Shown here one piece after another: positions 19,614 to 29,324 of a DNA stretch of 64,000 nucleotides. Location: positions 62,001-126,000 of the forward strand of contig NZ_QPQT01000011.1 in the NCBI RefSeq assembly GCF_003605125.1. Direction: 5' to 3'. A program made the translations under genes and the position numbers. Under the pieces are notes generated by a model that worked only from the letters and a program-made list of their open reading frames with translations, made no database searches and was not told where the DNA came from. Within the stretch, counting starts at the first letter, position 1. Each line of letters opens with the position of its first letter. Source of the DNA: Shewanella algidipiscicola (lineage in GTDB: Bacteria; Pseudomonadota; Gammaproteobacteria; Enterobacterales; Shewanellaceae).

Positions 19614-20435
19614 CTATTGTGTTTTTGAGGCAAAGCGCTGTATCAACAGCTGTTTAATATTGTATTGGCGTAAAAAGAGAGTTGCGGCGGTAAACAGCAG
19701 TCCCCATCTTAGTAATAACACTTGCCAGATAATATCCTTATCAAAGCTTTTTTCTAGCTCGCAGATCACCAACACTAACCATAAAAACATCAGCATTAAT
19801 GCGTTATTGACCCGCTGCAACTGGGTTGGTGGACAATACGCAGCGGTATAAGCGCAGAGTAATCCGACGATCGCGCCAAGCATAATATCTTGTGGCCAGT
19901 GTGCGCCAACAATGATCCTCGATATGCCAACGATAGCGCCAAACGTGATCGCAAAGACTTTAATGGTGTGGCTTTGGTAAGCAAACCATAGGGTACCAGC
20001 AAACAGGAAGGCGCTAGCAGTATGGCCCGAGGGAAAACTATGGCTCATGCGGGTTTCACCAATAATATTAAGTGTTTCTAACACTGCAGCGGGGCGCGGC
20101 ATATCAAAATATTGTTTTAATAGCGGTACGAGCAGTAATGACAACACGCTGGCAATGATCACCCGTAATATTATCTCAGGGCGTTTGATCAAGAAGCATA
20201 AGGTGATCACTCCAAGCGTCACACCATTGCCTAAGTCGGTGATGAGCAATAGGGGCCAATTGGGTAACTCTGCCGCTATTCCATTGAGTAGTCTAAACAG
20301 GGTAAGGTTTACATCGGGAAGAAGCGTGATTAAAAAAGCACAGCTTAGCACTAACATTAAGCCGAGAAAGCTGCGTTGATGCTGCTTGTATTGTTTAGGC
20401 AAGCCATCAGCCTTTGCATATGTGGTGGTGCCCAT
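19614..20435 (-). CDS. PAP2-family membrane phosphatase
   Basis: 273-residue integral membrane protein with about six helices and the three phosphatase motifs of the PAP2 superfamily: KQYFDMPRP (K-x6-RP), PSGH in SHSFPSGHTAS, and SRIIVGAHWPQD with the catalytic His and Asp. Relatives dephosphorylate undecaprenyl pyrophosphate, phosphatidate or lipid A; which applies here is open. The active site should face the periplasm. It is transcribed alone, towards the lipoprotein gene. Confidence 0.88.
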   Translation of the reverse strand: MGTTTYAKADGLPKQYKQHQRSFLGLMLVLSCAFLITLLPDVNLTLFRLLNGIAAELPNWPLLLITDLGNGVTLGVITLCFLIKRPEIILRVIIASVLSLLLVPLLKQYFDMPRPAAVLETLNIIGETRMSHSFPSGHTASAFLFAGTLWFAYQSHTIKVFAITFGAIVGISRIIVGAHWPQDIMLGAIVGLLCAYTAAYCPPTQLQRVNNALMLMFLWLVLVICELEKSFDKDIIWQVLLLRWGLLFTAATLFLRQYNIKQLLIQRFASKTQ

Positions 20436-20592
20436 AGTCGTCTCAAATCAGCAATTATTTCCCACAATAGAACTTTGTTATGTTTAAGTAAAGCCACATG
20501 ATTTTTAATAAACCTCTGTTGGTCTTTAGATCGATTACCGATGGATGTTTCAATGGGGATAATCACTAAATATCACTGATATAAAGCTAAAA

Positions 20593-20877
20593 CTAGCTAA
20601 CGATATGCGTTTTGGCCTCATTTTGTATTAATGTCAGTTTCTGCTTTTTTGTTAGCTTCTTAACTGCTATTTCACGTTTCAGTGCAGTCGAGTGACAACT
20701 TAACTGCTCATGATAAACCAATTGCAGCGGCCCCTTACCGCGCAGAAACTTAGCGGCTTTAGGGCCGCCGCCTTGATGTTCTTTAAAGCGGCGTGCGATA
20801 TCGGTTGTTACGCCGGTATAGAGTTGGCCTTTATGGCACTCAACGATATATAAAAACCAAGGTTTACCCGTCGTCAT
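20593..20877 (-). CDS. GIY-YIG domain protein (YhbQ/UPF0213-like)
   Basis: 94-residue stand-alone GIY-YIG nuclease domain: FLYIVECHKGQLYTGVTTDIARRFKEH holds the GIY-YIG-equivalent tyrosines and the catalytic Arg. Further on come KFLRGKGPLQLVYHEQL and the conserved Glu/Lys in ALKREIAVKKLTKKQK. Family members have been reported as small DNA-acting nucleases, but their cellular role is unsettled. It lies just downstream of oligopeptidase B on the same strand, with a 27-base gap. Confidence 0.88.
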   Translation of the reverse strand: MTTGKPWFLYIVECHKGQLYTGVTTDIARRFKEHQGGGPKAAKFLRGKGPLQLVYHEQLSCHSTALKREIAVKKLTKKQKLTLIQNEAKTHIVS

Positions 20878-20904
20878 CGATAGCTCTTGTTTTTCTGAGT
20901 GTGG

Positions 20905-22995
20905 TTAACGACAGCTTGTGCTGTTGGTTAATATAGACTCTGCGCCCAACAACCCCAATAAGAAAGCATACTCTTCAGCCGTGTCTTGATAGCGGTGATA
21001 GCGGCCACTTTTCCCACCGTGTCCAGCTTCCATATCGATATGGAACAGTAATAAGTTGTCGTCGGTCTTATATTCTCTTAATTTCGCTACCCATTTAGCG
21101 GGTTCAAAATATTGCACCTGAGAGTCATGCAGGCCAGTGGTAACCAAAAGGTGAGGGTAGGCTTGACGCGTTATTTGGTCATAGGGGGAGTAAGTGAGCA
21201 TATAGTCGAAGGCGGCTTTATCGTTAGGGTTGCCCCATTCGTCATACTCATTGGTGGTGAGTGGAATCGACTCGTCCAGCATGGTCGTCACAATATCGAC
21301 AAACGGCACGTGGGCGGCCACAGCGAAGTAGAGCTCGGGTGCTTGGTTAATCACGGCGCCCATCAACAGGCCCCCTGCGCTGCCCCCCGTCGCAACCACT
21401 TTATGAGGGTCGGCATATTGTTGCTGGATCAATGCTTGGGTGACATCGACAAAATCGTTAAAGCTATTTTGCTTGTTAAATAGCCGGCCTGCGTCATACC
21501 AAGGTCGGCCGAGCATTTCGCCACCGCGCACATGGGCAATGGCGTAAACCACGCCTCGGTCGAGTAGGCTTAATATGGCGCTGTCAAAATCCGCATCTAT
21601 GGTGTAACCGTATGCGCCATAACCATATTGGTACAGTGGGTTGCTGCCATCTCGTTTAAATAAGCTTTTGTTGTACACCAAGGTAACGGGAATGCTCGCG
21701 CCATCTCTGGCATCGATAAAGAGGCGTTCAGCCTGATAATGCTCGCTATTAAAGCCACCTAATACGTTTTCCCTTTTGAGTAACCGCTTGGGTGAAGCTT
21801 GGGTCAAATCGTATTGGTAAATCGATTCTGGGGTGGTTGGGCTAGCATAATAGAGCCTAAGCTGGTGGCTATCTTGGCGAGGATTAACATCAAAACCCAC
21901 CACATAAGCGGGATCATCGAAGTCGATTTGATAGCTAGGTAGCTGATCCGGATAGACGGTGATCTGGCTTAGTCCCTGACGGCGCTGCTGCACAATAAGG
22001 TAATCTTGCAGTACCAAGAACTCCTCTATGCGGCATTGGTCATCGGCAGCAATCACCTCCTGCCAAACATGCTTATTGGCAAAATCCGCTTCGGCCACTT
22101 GCATCAGGCGAAAGTTAACCGCCTGCCAATTGGTTAAAATAAAATAGTCGCCACCCCGTTTTGCCACCGAATACTCATGGCCCGTTTCTCTGGGAAGTAG
22201 CGCTGTGAAGTGATCAAGTGCTTGATCGGCATCGAGCACCGAGACCTCGCTGGTGATCGTGCTTTCATGGTATAGCTCGATACGAGTTTCATCTAAACTT
22301 TTACCTAAGCTGAGGTAGAAGCTGTCATCTTGCTCTTCATACACGAGTGTATCGGCCGATTGTGGCTGCCCTAACCGATGACGAAATACTTGGTAGCCCA
22401 GCAGGGTTTGTGGATCTTTGGCGATGTAAAACAGGTGCAGATTATCGTTAGCCCACACTATGCTACCGTCAGTGCCTTCGAGTGTCTCTTCCAGCAGTTC
22501 GCCTTGTTCGAGGTGCTTAATGTGTATGGTGTAGATGCGCCGGCTCAGTTTGTCTTCACTAAAGGCCAATAACTGTTCGTCAGGGCTAATGGCGAAGCTG
22601 CCCAGACCATAAAACTCATGGCCGTGGGCGCGTTGGTTAACATCTAACAGCACCTCTTCGGCATCACTATTAAGCTGTGGTTTACGCAGTAAGATAGGGT
22701 ATTCCCCCTCTTTATGGTAACGACTCCAATACCAATGGGAGTGCCAGTAGTAAGGAACACTCGACTCGTCTTTATCTAGCCTGCCGACCAGCTCATCGAA
22801 TAAACGTGCCTGTAAAGGCGCGAAGGGCTTAAAGCATTGTTGATGGTAGTTGTTTTCGGCATTGAGATGCGCTATCACCTCTGGTGACTGACGCGTATCG
22901 TCTCTTAACCAATAATAGTTATCGATCCTCTCTACACCATGATGTATCAATGAGTGTGGCTTTTTGGCGGCGAGCGGTGGAGAAATTGAATGCAT
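20905..22995 (-). CDS. ptrB: Oligopeptidase B (S9A serine peptidase)
   Basis: 696-residue cytosolic serine peptidase of the prolyl-oligopeptidase family, which cuts short peptides after basic residues. An N-terminal beta-propeller domain comes first, with the family opening HHGVERIDNYYWLRDDTRQSPEVIAHL. The C-terminal alpha/beta hydrolase domain has the nucleophile Ser539 in ATGGSAGGLLMGA, and GLHDSQVQYFEPAKW and EAGHGGKSGRY with the catalytic Asp and His. It is probably co-transcribed with the GIY-YIG gene. Confidence 0.93.
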   Translation of the reverse strand: MHSISPPLAAKKPHSLIHHGVERIDNYYWLRDDTRQSPEVIAHLNAENNYHQQCFKPFAPLQARLFDELVGRLDKDESSVPYYWHSHWYWSRYHKEGEYPILLRKPQLNSDAEEVLLDVNQRAHGHEFYGLGSFAISPDEQLLAFSEDKLSRRIYTIHIKHLEQGELLEETLEGTDGSIVWANDNLHLFYIAKDPQTLLGYQVFRHRLGQPQSADTLVYEEQDDSFYLSLGKSLDETRIELYHESTITSEVSVLDADQALDHFTALLPRETGHEYSVAKRGGDYFILTNWQAVNFRLMQVAEADFANKHVWQEVIAADDQCRIEEFLVLQDYLIVQQRRQGLSQITVYPDQLPSYQIDFDDPAYVVGFDVNPRQDSHQLRLYYASPTTPESIYQYDLTQASPKRLLKRENVLGGFNSEHYQAERLFIDARDGASIPVTLVYNKSLFKRDGSNPLYQYGYGAYGYTIDADFDSAILSLLDRGVVYAIAHVRGGEMLGRPWYDAGRLFNKQNSFNDFVDVTQALIQQQYADPHKVVATGGSAGGLLMGAVINQAPELYFAVAAHVPFVDIVTTMLDESIPLTTNEYDEWGNPNDKAAFDYMLTYSPYDQITRQAYPHLLVTTGLHDSQVQYFEPAKWVAKLREYKTDDNLLLFHIDMEAGHGGKSGRYHRYQDTAEEYAFLLGLLGAESILTNSTSCR

Positions 22996-23301
22996 TAAAG
23001 ACGACCTTTATTATCGATAACGTGGTAAACCAGTGCGAGTTTGCCTGTAAAGCTTGAGCTTAGGTGATTTAATTCAGGCTTGTCACCTTCTAGCTTGTTA
23101 TTTGTTTCAAATTGGCGCACCCTATTTACGCCTAATGTGCTGATCCTAAGTGATTAAGATTAGCCCCTCCAGCAATATTTACGGTTTTACTGCTGTTATG
23201 CAGACCCAGTGTGAGCCCGTTAGCGAGTCCGTTTAACAGTGACGCTGCGCCGCTTAACAAGAGCCTGTTGAGCCGATATTCAGTGAGTAGGTGACATTAA
23301 T
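22996..23301. other. Intergenic region between ptrB and the ribB leader
   Basis: Divergent promoters for ptrB and the FMN-riboswitch transcript must lie here. I see no convincing operator and no open frame that looks coding. Confidence 0.5.
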
Positions 23302-23500
23302 AATTCTCAGGGCGGGGTGTAACTCCCCACCGGCGGTGATAGTTGTATATGCAACTTAAGCCCGCGAGCGCCTAATCTATCCCAAGGTTAGGGTCAGCAG
23401 ATCTGGTGCCCTTATTGCGTGTAGAGATTGCATGTTAAAAGTATTCCAGAGCCGACGGTAATGAGCGCGTAAGCGCACTGAGTCCGGATGAAAGAGAATA
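23302..23500 (+). promoter_or_regulatory. FMN riboswitch (RFN element) of ribB
   Basis: Contains the conserved RFN blocks in order: TTCTCAGGGCGGGGTG, CCCCACCGGCGGT, AGCCCGCGAGCG, GGTCAGCAGATCTGGTG, GAGCCGACGGT and AGTCCGGATGAAAGAGAA. It senses flavin mononucleotide and switches off the downstream riboflavin gene. The variable arm between the CCGCGAGCG and GTCAGCAGA blocks is of ordinary length. Confidence 0.97.
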
Positions 23501-23572
23501 TAAGAACCACAAACAGCGTATGTCGCGCTCTAAGCTTGGGCTTAGTTCGCTAACGTGACCCTGGCTCTTATT

Positions 23573-23611
23573 TAACACCACCATAAGCGCAGGCTTATCG
23601 GTGTTATTTTC
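23573..23611 (+). terminator. Putative regulated terminator of the FMN riboswitch
   Basis: Long hairpin TAACACC...GGTGTTA enclosing ATAAGC-GCAG-GCTTAT and followed by TTTTC, 57 bases before ribB. It is placed as the expression platform of the riboswitch. A second control by sequestering the ribosome binding site is not excluded. Confidence 0.6.
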
Positions 23612-23667
23612 TATATGCCCTGATTCTGGCACAAAACCATTTTATTAGTATTACTAAGGATTTAACC

Positions 23668-24321
23668 ATGAATCAGTCTTTACTCTCAGCCTTTGGCGAT
23701 GCCAATACCCGTGTTGAAGCCGCGTTGACAGCCTTACGCGCTGGCCAAGGCGTGTTGGTGGTCGACGATGAAGATCGCGAAAATGAAGGCGATCTTATTT
23801 ATGCAGCCGAGCACTTAACCAATCAACAGATGGCGCTGCTTATTCGGGAATGCAGTGGCATAGTCTGCTTATGCCTGCCAGATGAACGGGTTAAACAATT
23901 GCAGTTACCGCCCATGGTAACTGATAACTCAAGCCAGTATGGCACCGCGTTTACCGTGAGCATTGAAGCCAAAGTTGGGGTGACAACCGGTGTTTCGGCT
24001 GCCGATCGGGTCACCACCATTAAAGCGGCGATCGCCGATGGGGCAAGTGCCTGTGATCTGGCTCGCCCTGGTCATGTGTACCCGCTACGTGCTCAACCCG
24101 GTGGCGTCTTGACTCGCAGAGGGCATACCGAAGGCACCATAGATCTGATGTTGCTGGCGGGGCTGAAACCTGCGGGCGTGTTATGTGAGGTGACCAATCC
24201 TGATGGCACCATGGCGAGATTGCCTGAAATCATCGCATTTGGTGAGCTGCATCAAATGCCAGTGTTGACCATAGAAGATATCGTGATTTACCGTAAGTCG
24301 TTACTGGCTCAAGCGAGTTAA
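23668..24321 (+). CDS. ribB: 3,4-dihydroxy-2-butanone 4-phosphate synthase RibB
   Basis: Converts ribulose 5-phosphate to formate and 3,4-dihydroxy-2-butanone 4-phosphate, the four-carbon precursor of riboflavin. The 217-residue protein is the stand-alone E. coli-type RibB without a fused GTP cyclohydrolase II domain. The acidic metal loop [16 protein letters not shown], the STYGT-like [14 protein letters not shown], and [16 protein letters not shown] are all intact. It is expressed from the FMN-riboswitch leader and ends at a bidirectional terminator. Confidence 0.96.
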   Translation: MNQSLLSAFGDANTRVEAALTALRAGQGVLVVDDEDRENEGDLIYAAEHLTNQQMALLIRECSGIVCLCLPDERVKQLQLPPMVTDNSSQYGTAFTVSIEAKVGVTTGVSAADRVTTIKAAIADGASACDLARPGHVYPLRAQPGGVLTRRGHTEGTIDLMLLAGLKPAGVLCEVTNPDGTMARLPEIIAFGELHQMPVLTIEDIVIYRKSLLAQAS

Positions 24322-24335
24322 TAGGCTTAATAAAC

Positions 24336-24366
24336 AAACAAAGAGCCGATATACGGCTCTTTGTTT
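24336..24366. terminator. Bidirectional terminator between ribB and ftnA
   Basis: Stem AAACAAAGAGCCG / CGGCTCTTTGTTT with loop ATATA; A- and T-rich flanks allow it to act on both strands. Confidence 0.88.
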
Positions 24367-24435
24367 ATCATTTACCACCAATATCGACCACTCATAAGGT
24401 CTATTTCAAATAGACACAGGCGATCCGTTAGCGGT

Positions 24436-24960
24436 TTATTGACCCGAGGTCATCACGCTCGCCGACTCTTCAATGGCCATTTGCGCCAAATCCTTATCGA
24501 CAAAAAATAATGCCTTACCATCTTCGCCAATCAGGCGAATCTTATCGACGATTGATTTAAACAACTTCTCTTCTTCATGTTGCTCAGAGACATACCACTG
24601 CAGGAAGTTAAAAGTAGAATAGTCTTGATTAGTGAATGCAGCATGAGCAAGTGCGTTGATTTTACTGGTTATCATCTGCTCATGGGCGTAGGTGTGTTCA
24701 AAAAGGACCAGTAATGATTCAAACTCAGCCTGCGGCGCTTCAATGGCGCCAATCAGTGGCATGCCGCCCGTTTCGCTAACATAGGTAAATAGGCGGTGCA
24801 TGTGCTGCATCTCTTCGTCAGCATGGGCACGCATAAATTTAGCGGCACCCTCAAAGCCCTTGTCTTCGCACCAAGCGCTCATTTGTAGGTAGAGATTTGA
24901 GGAGAAGAACTCCACATTAATTTGTGCGTTCAACTGATCAATCATCGTTTGTGCCAGCAT
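24436..24960 (-). CDS. ftnA: Non-haem ferritin FtnA
   Basis: 174-residue bacterial ferritin that stores iron as a mineral core in a 24-subunit shell. Ferroxidase-centre ligands are visible: Glu in [17 protein letters not shown] (about residue 17), Glu/His in [15 protein letters not shown] (about 50-53), and the later [13 protein letters not shown] (about 127-131). A TTATCATT element at 25054-25063, upstream of the start, looks like half a Fur box, but the opposite half is poor. It is convergent with ribB and monocistronic. Confidence 0.95.
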   Translation of the reverse strand: MLAQTMIDQLNAQINVEFFSSNLYLQMSAWCEDKGFEGAAKFMRAHADEEMQHMHRLFTYVSETGGMPLIGAIEAPQAEFESLLVLFEHTYAHEQMITSKINALAHAAFTNQDYSTFNFLQWYVSEQHEEEKLFKSIVDKIRLIGEDGKALFFVDKDLAQMAIEESASVMTSGQ

Positions 24961-25354
24961 AGTAGATCCTTGTTATGTTCATTGGATTAAGCTGGGCTAT
25001 TGTGTAAAAGCAGGCGGTTAAATGCAACTAAATTTACTTAACTTAATGTTTCAAATACAAATAGTTATCATTGCGTCAGTGTTGAGCCTATCAAATATTT
25101 GTTGGATTAACGGACTCTCGGTTTAGTCATTCATCAGGGGTGCGTTATAGGCATAAGCCTTGCGATTGGCGGTGGGTGGCAGCCTTATCTTGCACTATGT
25201 CTAGTCGTAAATTGCGTAGATAGCTCTGTTAGCTTGCTGAGGATTGATTTGCTCGTACTATGACAAAAACTGCCGTGGAGATCATGGCCTTCTCTCATCA
25301 GCGTGGCATAATGGGCATCAATCTTTGCTTAAACATTTATCTTTAAGGTAACCG
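24961..25354. other. Divergent intergenic region ftnA/moeA
   Basis: 394 bases without a gene. It holds a half-match to a Fur box near 25045-25063 and, close to moeA, a short hairpin AGGC-ATAA-GCCT. I find neither a Moco-riboswitch signature nor a ModE palindrome here. Confidence 0.45.
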
Positions 25355-26599
25355 ATGCCCATGAAATTTGATCCATGTTCTCAGCCTAGCCTTATGCACC
25401 CAGACGAAGCGATTATTAAACTACTCGATCAAGTCATGCCCCTAAGTGACTCTGAAATGGTGCAGCTTCCCCATGCCTTAGGCCGAGTATTAGCTGAAGA
25501 TCTGGCATCGAGTATTGATTTGCCTCCTTTTAACAACTCGGCAATGGATGGCTATGCTTTTCGATTGCAAGATTTGAGCAACAACGACACCCTGACGCTG
25601 ATCGGCCACTCTTTTGCTGGGCACCCGTTTGACGGCGAGGTCAAACCCAACACTTGCGTGCGCATTATGACTGGCGCACCATTGCCAGCGGGTTACGATA
25701 CCGTACAGATGCAAGAAAAGGCGAGTGCCAACGGTGATAGTATTACCATTGAAGCGCCTGATGCGGTTGGTGAAAATGTGCGTTATCGCGGCGAAGAGCT
25801 TAATACTGGCGATAAAGTTTTACGGGCTGGTACCCAGATTGGCGCCGCCGAAATGGGCGTACTCGCCACGATAGGAGCGAGCCAAGTTCGCGTTGTGCGT
25901 CGGGTTAAAGTGGCCTTTTTCTCAACGGGTGACGAACTGCGCCCGGTTGGCAGCGAGTTGGCGCCGGGGCAGATTTATGATTCTAACCGTTACAGCATTC
26001 AAGGTTTATTGAGTCGATCCAACGTAGAGTGGGTCGATTTGGGGGTGATTGCAGATGATCCTGAGGCGATTCGTGAGGCATTTCGTACCGGAGCTGCCCA
26101 AGCGGATATGCTACTCACCTCGGGTGGCGTCTCTGTAGGCGACGCCGATTACACCAAACAAATTTTAGAAGAAGAGGGTGAAATTACCTTCTGGAAGCTC
26201 GCCATGAAACCGGGTAAGCCATTTGCTTTTGGGCGACTGGGTAAGGCGATATTCTGTGGTCTGCCAGGCAACCCTGTGTCATCTATGGTGACCTACTATA
26301 AATTGGTGTGGCCGCTGATCAATAAGATGCAAGGCTTGCCACGTGCTAAGCCGTTATTACTGCAGGCGAAATTGAGCAGCGATCTGCGTAAGTTTGCTGG
26401 TCGGGTTGAGTATCAGCGCGGTGTTTTGAGCCACAACGAACAAGGCCAAGCCGAGGTGAGCATCACAGGTGGGCAAGGCTCGGGTATGTTGACTTCGATG
26501 AGCTTGGCTAACTGCTTTGTGATTTTAGCGCGAGAGCAGGGTGACACGCCTGCGGGTAGCTTAGTGACGGTTGAACCCTTTAATTCTGTGCTCTGTTAA
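25355..26599 (+). CDS. moeA: Molybdopterin molybdotransferase MoeA
   Basis: Inserts molybdenum into adenylylated molybdopterin to give active molybdenum cofactor. The 414-residue protein shows NNSAMDGYAF (about residues 61-70), VRIMTGAPLPAG, FSTGDELRPVG, the mogA-like TSGGVSVGDADYTK and PGKPFAFG, and FCGLPGNPVSSMVTY. The start ATG at 25355 follows AAGG; a second ATG lies at 25361. MoeB follows 14 bases later, so the two form a moeAB operon as in E. coli. Confidence 0.96.
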   Translation: MPMKFDPCSQPSLMHPDEAIIKLLDQVMPLSDSEMVQLPHALGRVLAEDLASSIDLPPFNNSAMDGYAFRLQDLSNNDTLTLIGHSFAGHPFDGEVKPNTCVRIMTGAPLPAGYDTVQMQEKASANGDSITIEAPDAVGENVRYRGEELNTGDKVLRAGTQIGAAEMGVLATIGASQVRVVRRVKVAFFSTGDELRPVGSELAPGQIYDSNRYSIQGLLSRSNVEWVDLGVIADDPEAIREAFRTGAAQADMLLTSGGVSVGDADYTKQILEEEGEITFWKLAMKPGKPFAFGRLGKAIFCGLPGNPVSSMVTYYKLVWPLINKMQGLPRAKPLLLQAKLSSDLRKFAGRVEYQRGVLSHNEQGQAEVSITGGQGSGMLTSMSLANCFVILAREQGDTPAGSLVTVEPFNSVLC

Positions 26600-26613
26600 G
26601 TAGGTAAGCTGAG

Positions 26614-27384
26614 ATGACATCGACACTCGATAATCACGACATTCTGTCGGACAGCGAGATCTTACGTTACAGTCGCCAAATCTCCATTAAGGCGATGGAC
26701 TTTGAGGGGCAAGAGAAGCTGAAACAAGCCAAGGTATTAGTCATTGGGCTTGGCGGCTTAGGTTGCGCCGCAAGCCAATATCTTACCGTGGCGGGGGTAG
26801 GGCAATTGACCTTAGTGGACTTTGACACAGTTGAGCTGTCTAATCTGCAGCGCCAAGTGCTGCATCAAGCGGATAATATCGGCCAACCTAAGGTGGCCTC
26901 GGCGCAAGAAACCTTGAGTCAGCTTAATCCTCATGTGGCGATTACCACTATCAATGCCGTGCTCGATGACTCAGAGCTTGATGCCTTAGTCATGCAGCAC
27001 GATATCGTGATGGACTGCACTGACAATATGACGGTGCGTGAGCAGTTAAATAGCCGTTGCTTTACCCATAAGGTACCACTGGTTTCGGCCGCCGCGATTC
27101 GTATGGAAGGCACTGTTACAGTATTTGATTACCAAGGGGATACGCCTTGTTATCATTGCTTTAGTCAGCTGTTTGGCGACCAGCAATTGACTTGCGTCGA
27201 GTCAGGCATCTTGGCTCCAGTTGTCGGCATGATTGGTTGTCTGCAAGCGGTAGAGGCGATTAAGGTGATTGCTCACATGGGGAAACCATTGGTTGGCCGT
27301 ATCTTAATGATCGATGCGATGACCATGGAGTTTCGCGAGATGAAACTTACTAAGCAGCAAAACTGTAGCACCTGTGGTGCATAA
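26614..27384 (+). CDS. moeB: Molybdopterin-synthase adenylyltransferase MoeB
   Basis: E1-like enzyme that adenylates the C-terminal glycine of MoaD (encoded at 62997 in this window) so that it can receive sulfur. The 256 residues include the nucleotide loop VLVIGLGGLGCAASQYL, DFDTVELSNLQRQ, DCTDNMTVREQLN, and zinc-binding cysteine pairs (TPCYHCF and NCSTCGA at the C-terminus). There is no C-terminal rhodanese domain, so it is MoeB proper rather than a ThiF/MOCS3 fusion. It is the second gene of moeAB. Confidence 0.95.
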   Translation: MTSTLDNHDILSDSEILRYSRQISIKAMDFEGQEKLKQAKVLVIGLGGLGCAASQYLTVAGVGQLTLVDFDTVELSNLQRQVLHQADNIGQPKVASAQETLSQLNPHVAITTINAVLDDSELDALVMQHDIVMDCTDNMTVREQLNSRCFTHKVPLVSAAAIRMEGTVTVFDYQGDTPCYHCFSQLFGDQQLTCVESGILAPVVGMIGCLQAVEAIKVIAHMGKPLVGRILMIDAMTMEFREMKLTKQQNCSTCGA

Positions 27385-27401
27385 GCGCAGTTAGCTGATA
27401 C

Positions 27402-27430
27402 GCTAGCCCAGATGGTGGGCTAGCTGTTTT
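27402..27430 (+). terminator. Terminator of moeAB
   Basis: Stem GCTAGCCCA / TGGGCTAGC with loop GATGG, followed by TGTTTT; 18 bases after the moeB stop. Confidence 0.82.
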
Positions 27431-27541
27431 GTGTTGAAATATTAGGTTTTTTCGGCGCTTATTCTTTTAACTCTCCATGATCTCACATCGCTGTTATTTG
27501 AAATCTTTATTACTTAAAATCTCTATGATTTTTATGGCTAA

Positions 27542-28249
27542 TTATTTTAAATGCCTGCCACCATCGAGCGCCAATGAACGTCCGGTAATGTAGTGGCTTG
27601 CCATAAGATATTCAATCGCCTTGAGCACCTCGATTTCACCTGCTTCACGTTGCAGTAGCGATTTAGCTAATGCCTGCTGTTTATATTGCTCGTCATCATG
27701 TGCATTAAAACAGATCAGCGCAGGCGCAATACTATTGACCTTTACGTGTGGGGCTAGCTTAGTCGCAAACGATAATGTCATATTTTCTAATGCAGCCTTA
27801 CTGGCCGCATAGGCGATATGTTTCTTGCTGCCTTTTTGGGCGACATAATCGGTGAGGTGAATGATGTCGCTTAGGTGGTCACCTTGGGTCAGCAGCGGGG
27901 TTAACCCTAGATTGATCTGATAAGGTGCCGTCACATGTACCTGCATCATGGTGGTCATTATTTGCTCTGGCGCCATCGGGCTGTCATCGGGTAACCACAG
28001 AGAGGCGTTGTGAACAATGGCGTCAAGCTGCGGATACTTAGCCGTGATGGCATCAATGAAAGTTTGCACCTCTTCAGCTTGGGTAAAGTCACAGCAATAC
28101 AGGTCAGCACCCACCTCGCTTAAAGCGTCGATGCTGGGGTAATGGCGTCGAAACGTCCCGATAACCTGATAGCCTTTGTCAATAAAGGCCTGTGCTAAGT
28201 ACAAACCAATGCGCTTGCCTACGCCTGTGATTACAATGGTGGGTTGCAT
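27542..28249 (-). CDS. folM: Dihydromonapterin reductase FolM (short-chain dehydrogenase)
   Basis: 235-residue SDR enzyme that reduces dihydromonapterin to tetrahydromonapterin with NADPH. It has the variant glycine motif ITGVGKRIGLYLA at the N-terminus and the catalytic Tyr/Lys pair in AYAASKAALENM (about residues 148-152); the C-terminal ITGRSLALDGGRHL is typical. It is the last gene of folX-folE-folM, so the operon supplies tetrahydromonapterin, the cofactor of bacterial phenylalanine hydroxylase, from GTP. Confidence 0.92.
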   Translation of the reverse strand: MQPTIVITGVGKRIGLYLAQAFIDKGYQVIGTFRRHYPSIDALSEVGADLYCCDFTQAEEVQTFIDAITAKYPQLDAIVHNASLWLPDDSPMAPEQIMTTMMQVHVTAPYQINLGLTPLLTQGDHLSDIIHLTDYVAQKGSKKHIAYAASKAALENMTLSFATKLAPHVKVNSIAPALICFNAHDDEQYKQQALAKSLLQREAGEIEVLKAIEYLMASHYITGRSLALDGGRHLK

Positions 28250-28267
28250 AAGATCCCTGTCGGTAAG

Positions 28268-28903
28268 TTAGCCAAGAAATTCGGCTCTAGTATGATGATT
28301 CGACTTAAAGCAGCCACCTAATGCGGTGGTTTGTGTCGAGGATTGGCTGTCCATAATGCCGCGTGATTTGACGCAATAGTGAGTCGCTGAAATCGATACC
28401 GCTACATCGTCGGTATTGAGTAGGGTTTGCAGTGCCACTAATATCTGTTGAGTCAGCCGCTCTTGCACCTGAGGCCGTTGAGCAAAAAAGCGTACGATAC
28501 GATTAATTTTCGACAAACCTATGATCGATGACTTAGGGATGTAAGCCACTTTGGCCGTGCCATCTATGGTAATAAAGTGATGTTCACAGGTGCTGGTTAG
28601 GCTGATGTCGCTGACTTTGACCATCTCATCGACACCCATTTTATTGTCAATTTGAGCAATCGCGGGGAAGTTGTCGTAATCGATGCCGGCAAAGATCTCA
28701 TTAACGTACATTTTGGCAATACGATGAGGGGTTTCGCACAGGCTGTCATCATTGAGGTCTAGCCCTAAAGTGTCGACCACTTCGGTCATTAATCCTTTAA
28801 TTCGCTCATACTTCTGTTGCGAAGACAGGGGGTTATCACGCAATGGCGTTTCTAAGCCTTGGGCGATTAACGCTTGTCTCACTAGCTGTGCAGCTGGATT
28901 CAT
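28268..28903 (-). CDS. folE: GTP cyclohydrolase I FolE
   Basis: Opens GTP to 7,8-dihydroneopterin triphosphate, the first step to folate and to monapterin. The 211 residues align along their whole length with E. coli Fol[25 protein letters not shown], the zinc site [10 protein letters not shown] (Cys and His near residue 105-110), [24 protein letters not shown] and the second zinc Cys in [11 protein letters not shown]. It is the middle gene of the folX-folE-folM operon. Confidence 0.96.
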   Translation of the reverse strand: MNPAAQLVRQALIAQGLETPLRDNPLSSQQKYERIKGLMTEVVDTLGLDLNDDSLCETPHRIAKMYVNEIFAGIDYDNFPAIAQIDNKMGVDEMVKVSDISLTSTCEHHFITIDGTAKVAYIPKSSIIGLSKINRIVRFFAQRPQVQERLTQQILVALQTLLNTDDVAVSISATHYCVKSRGIMDSQSSTQTTALGGCFKSNHHTRAEFLG

Positions 28904-28937
28904 AACTAATACTCCGCGGTAAAACGGTTAATGATGA

Positions 28938-29324
28938 CTATCTGTCATCTAAGTGGCTTTCTAGCGATAACGAGACTGAGTCGGCAAATCGCAGGGCGTG
29001 GGGTTTGTCTACTGTCACTTGGCAGTAACGCACCCAGGGATGCTCACAACTAATGGTGAGTATGTCGGACACTAATTTTTCCAGTAATAAAAAGCGACCT
29101 TCCTCAACGTGCTGGATCACTTTTTTGGTGATCACCTTATAGTTGAGTGCGTCACTGACATCATCTGTCTGGGCTGAAAGCGCAGCTGGGTAGTGAATCT
29201 CAATATTGATCACCACATCTTGCTGTTTCTCACGCTCATCGGGGTTAAAACCGATAAAGGTGCGTAACCTAAGATTGGTTATTTTGATTTTGGCATGGCT
29301 AATTTTGGCGTTGGTAATGGTCAT
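28938..29324 (-). CDS. folX: Dihydroneopterin triphosphate 2'-epimerase FolX
   Basis: Epimerises dihydroneopterin triphosphate to the monapterin form. The 128-residue protein shares the FolB fold and matches FolX rather than FolB: KITNLRLRTFIGFNPDEREKQQDVVINIEIHYPA, ALNYKVITKKVIQHVEEGRFLLLEKL and KPHALRFADSVSL. First gene of folX-folE-folM; the 34-base gap to folE supports one transcript. Confidence 0.93.
   Translation of the reverse strand: MTITNAKISHAKIKITNLRLRTFIGFNPDEREKQQDVVINIEIHYPAALSAQTDDVSDALNYKVITKKVIQHVEEGRFLLLEKLVSDILTISCEHPWVRYCQVTVDKPHALRFADSVSLSLESHLDDR

Noticed and set aside
20357..20566. 69-codon minus-strand frame upstream of the PAP2 gene
   Set aside because: Overlaps the start of the PAP2 gene in another frame and has no family resemblance.
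23435..23632. 65-codon open frame on the minus strand in the ribB leader
   Set aside because: It overlaps the FMN aptamer and terminator on the opposite strand and resembles no protein.
25045..25063. Full Fur box upstream of ftnA
   Set aside because: Only the TTATCATT half is good; the other half matches about four of seven positions.
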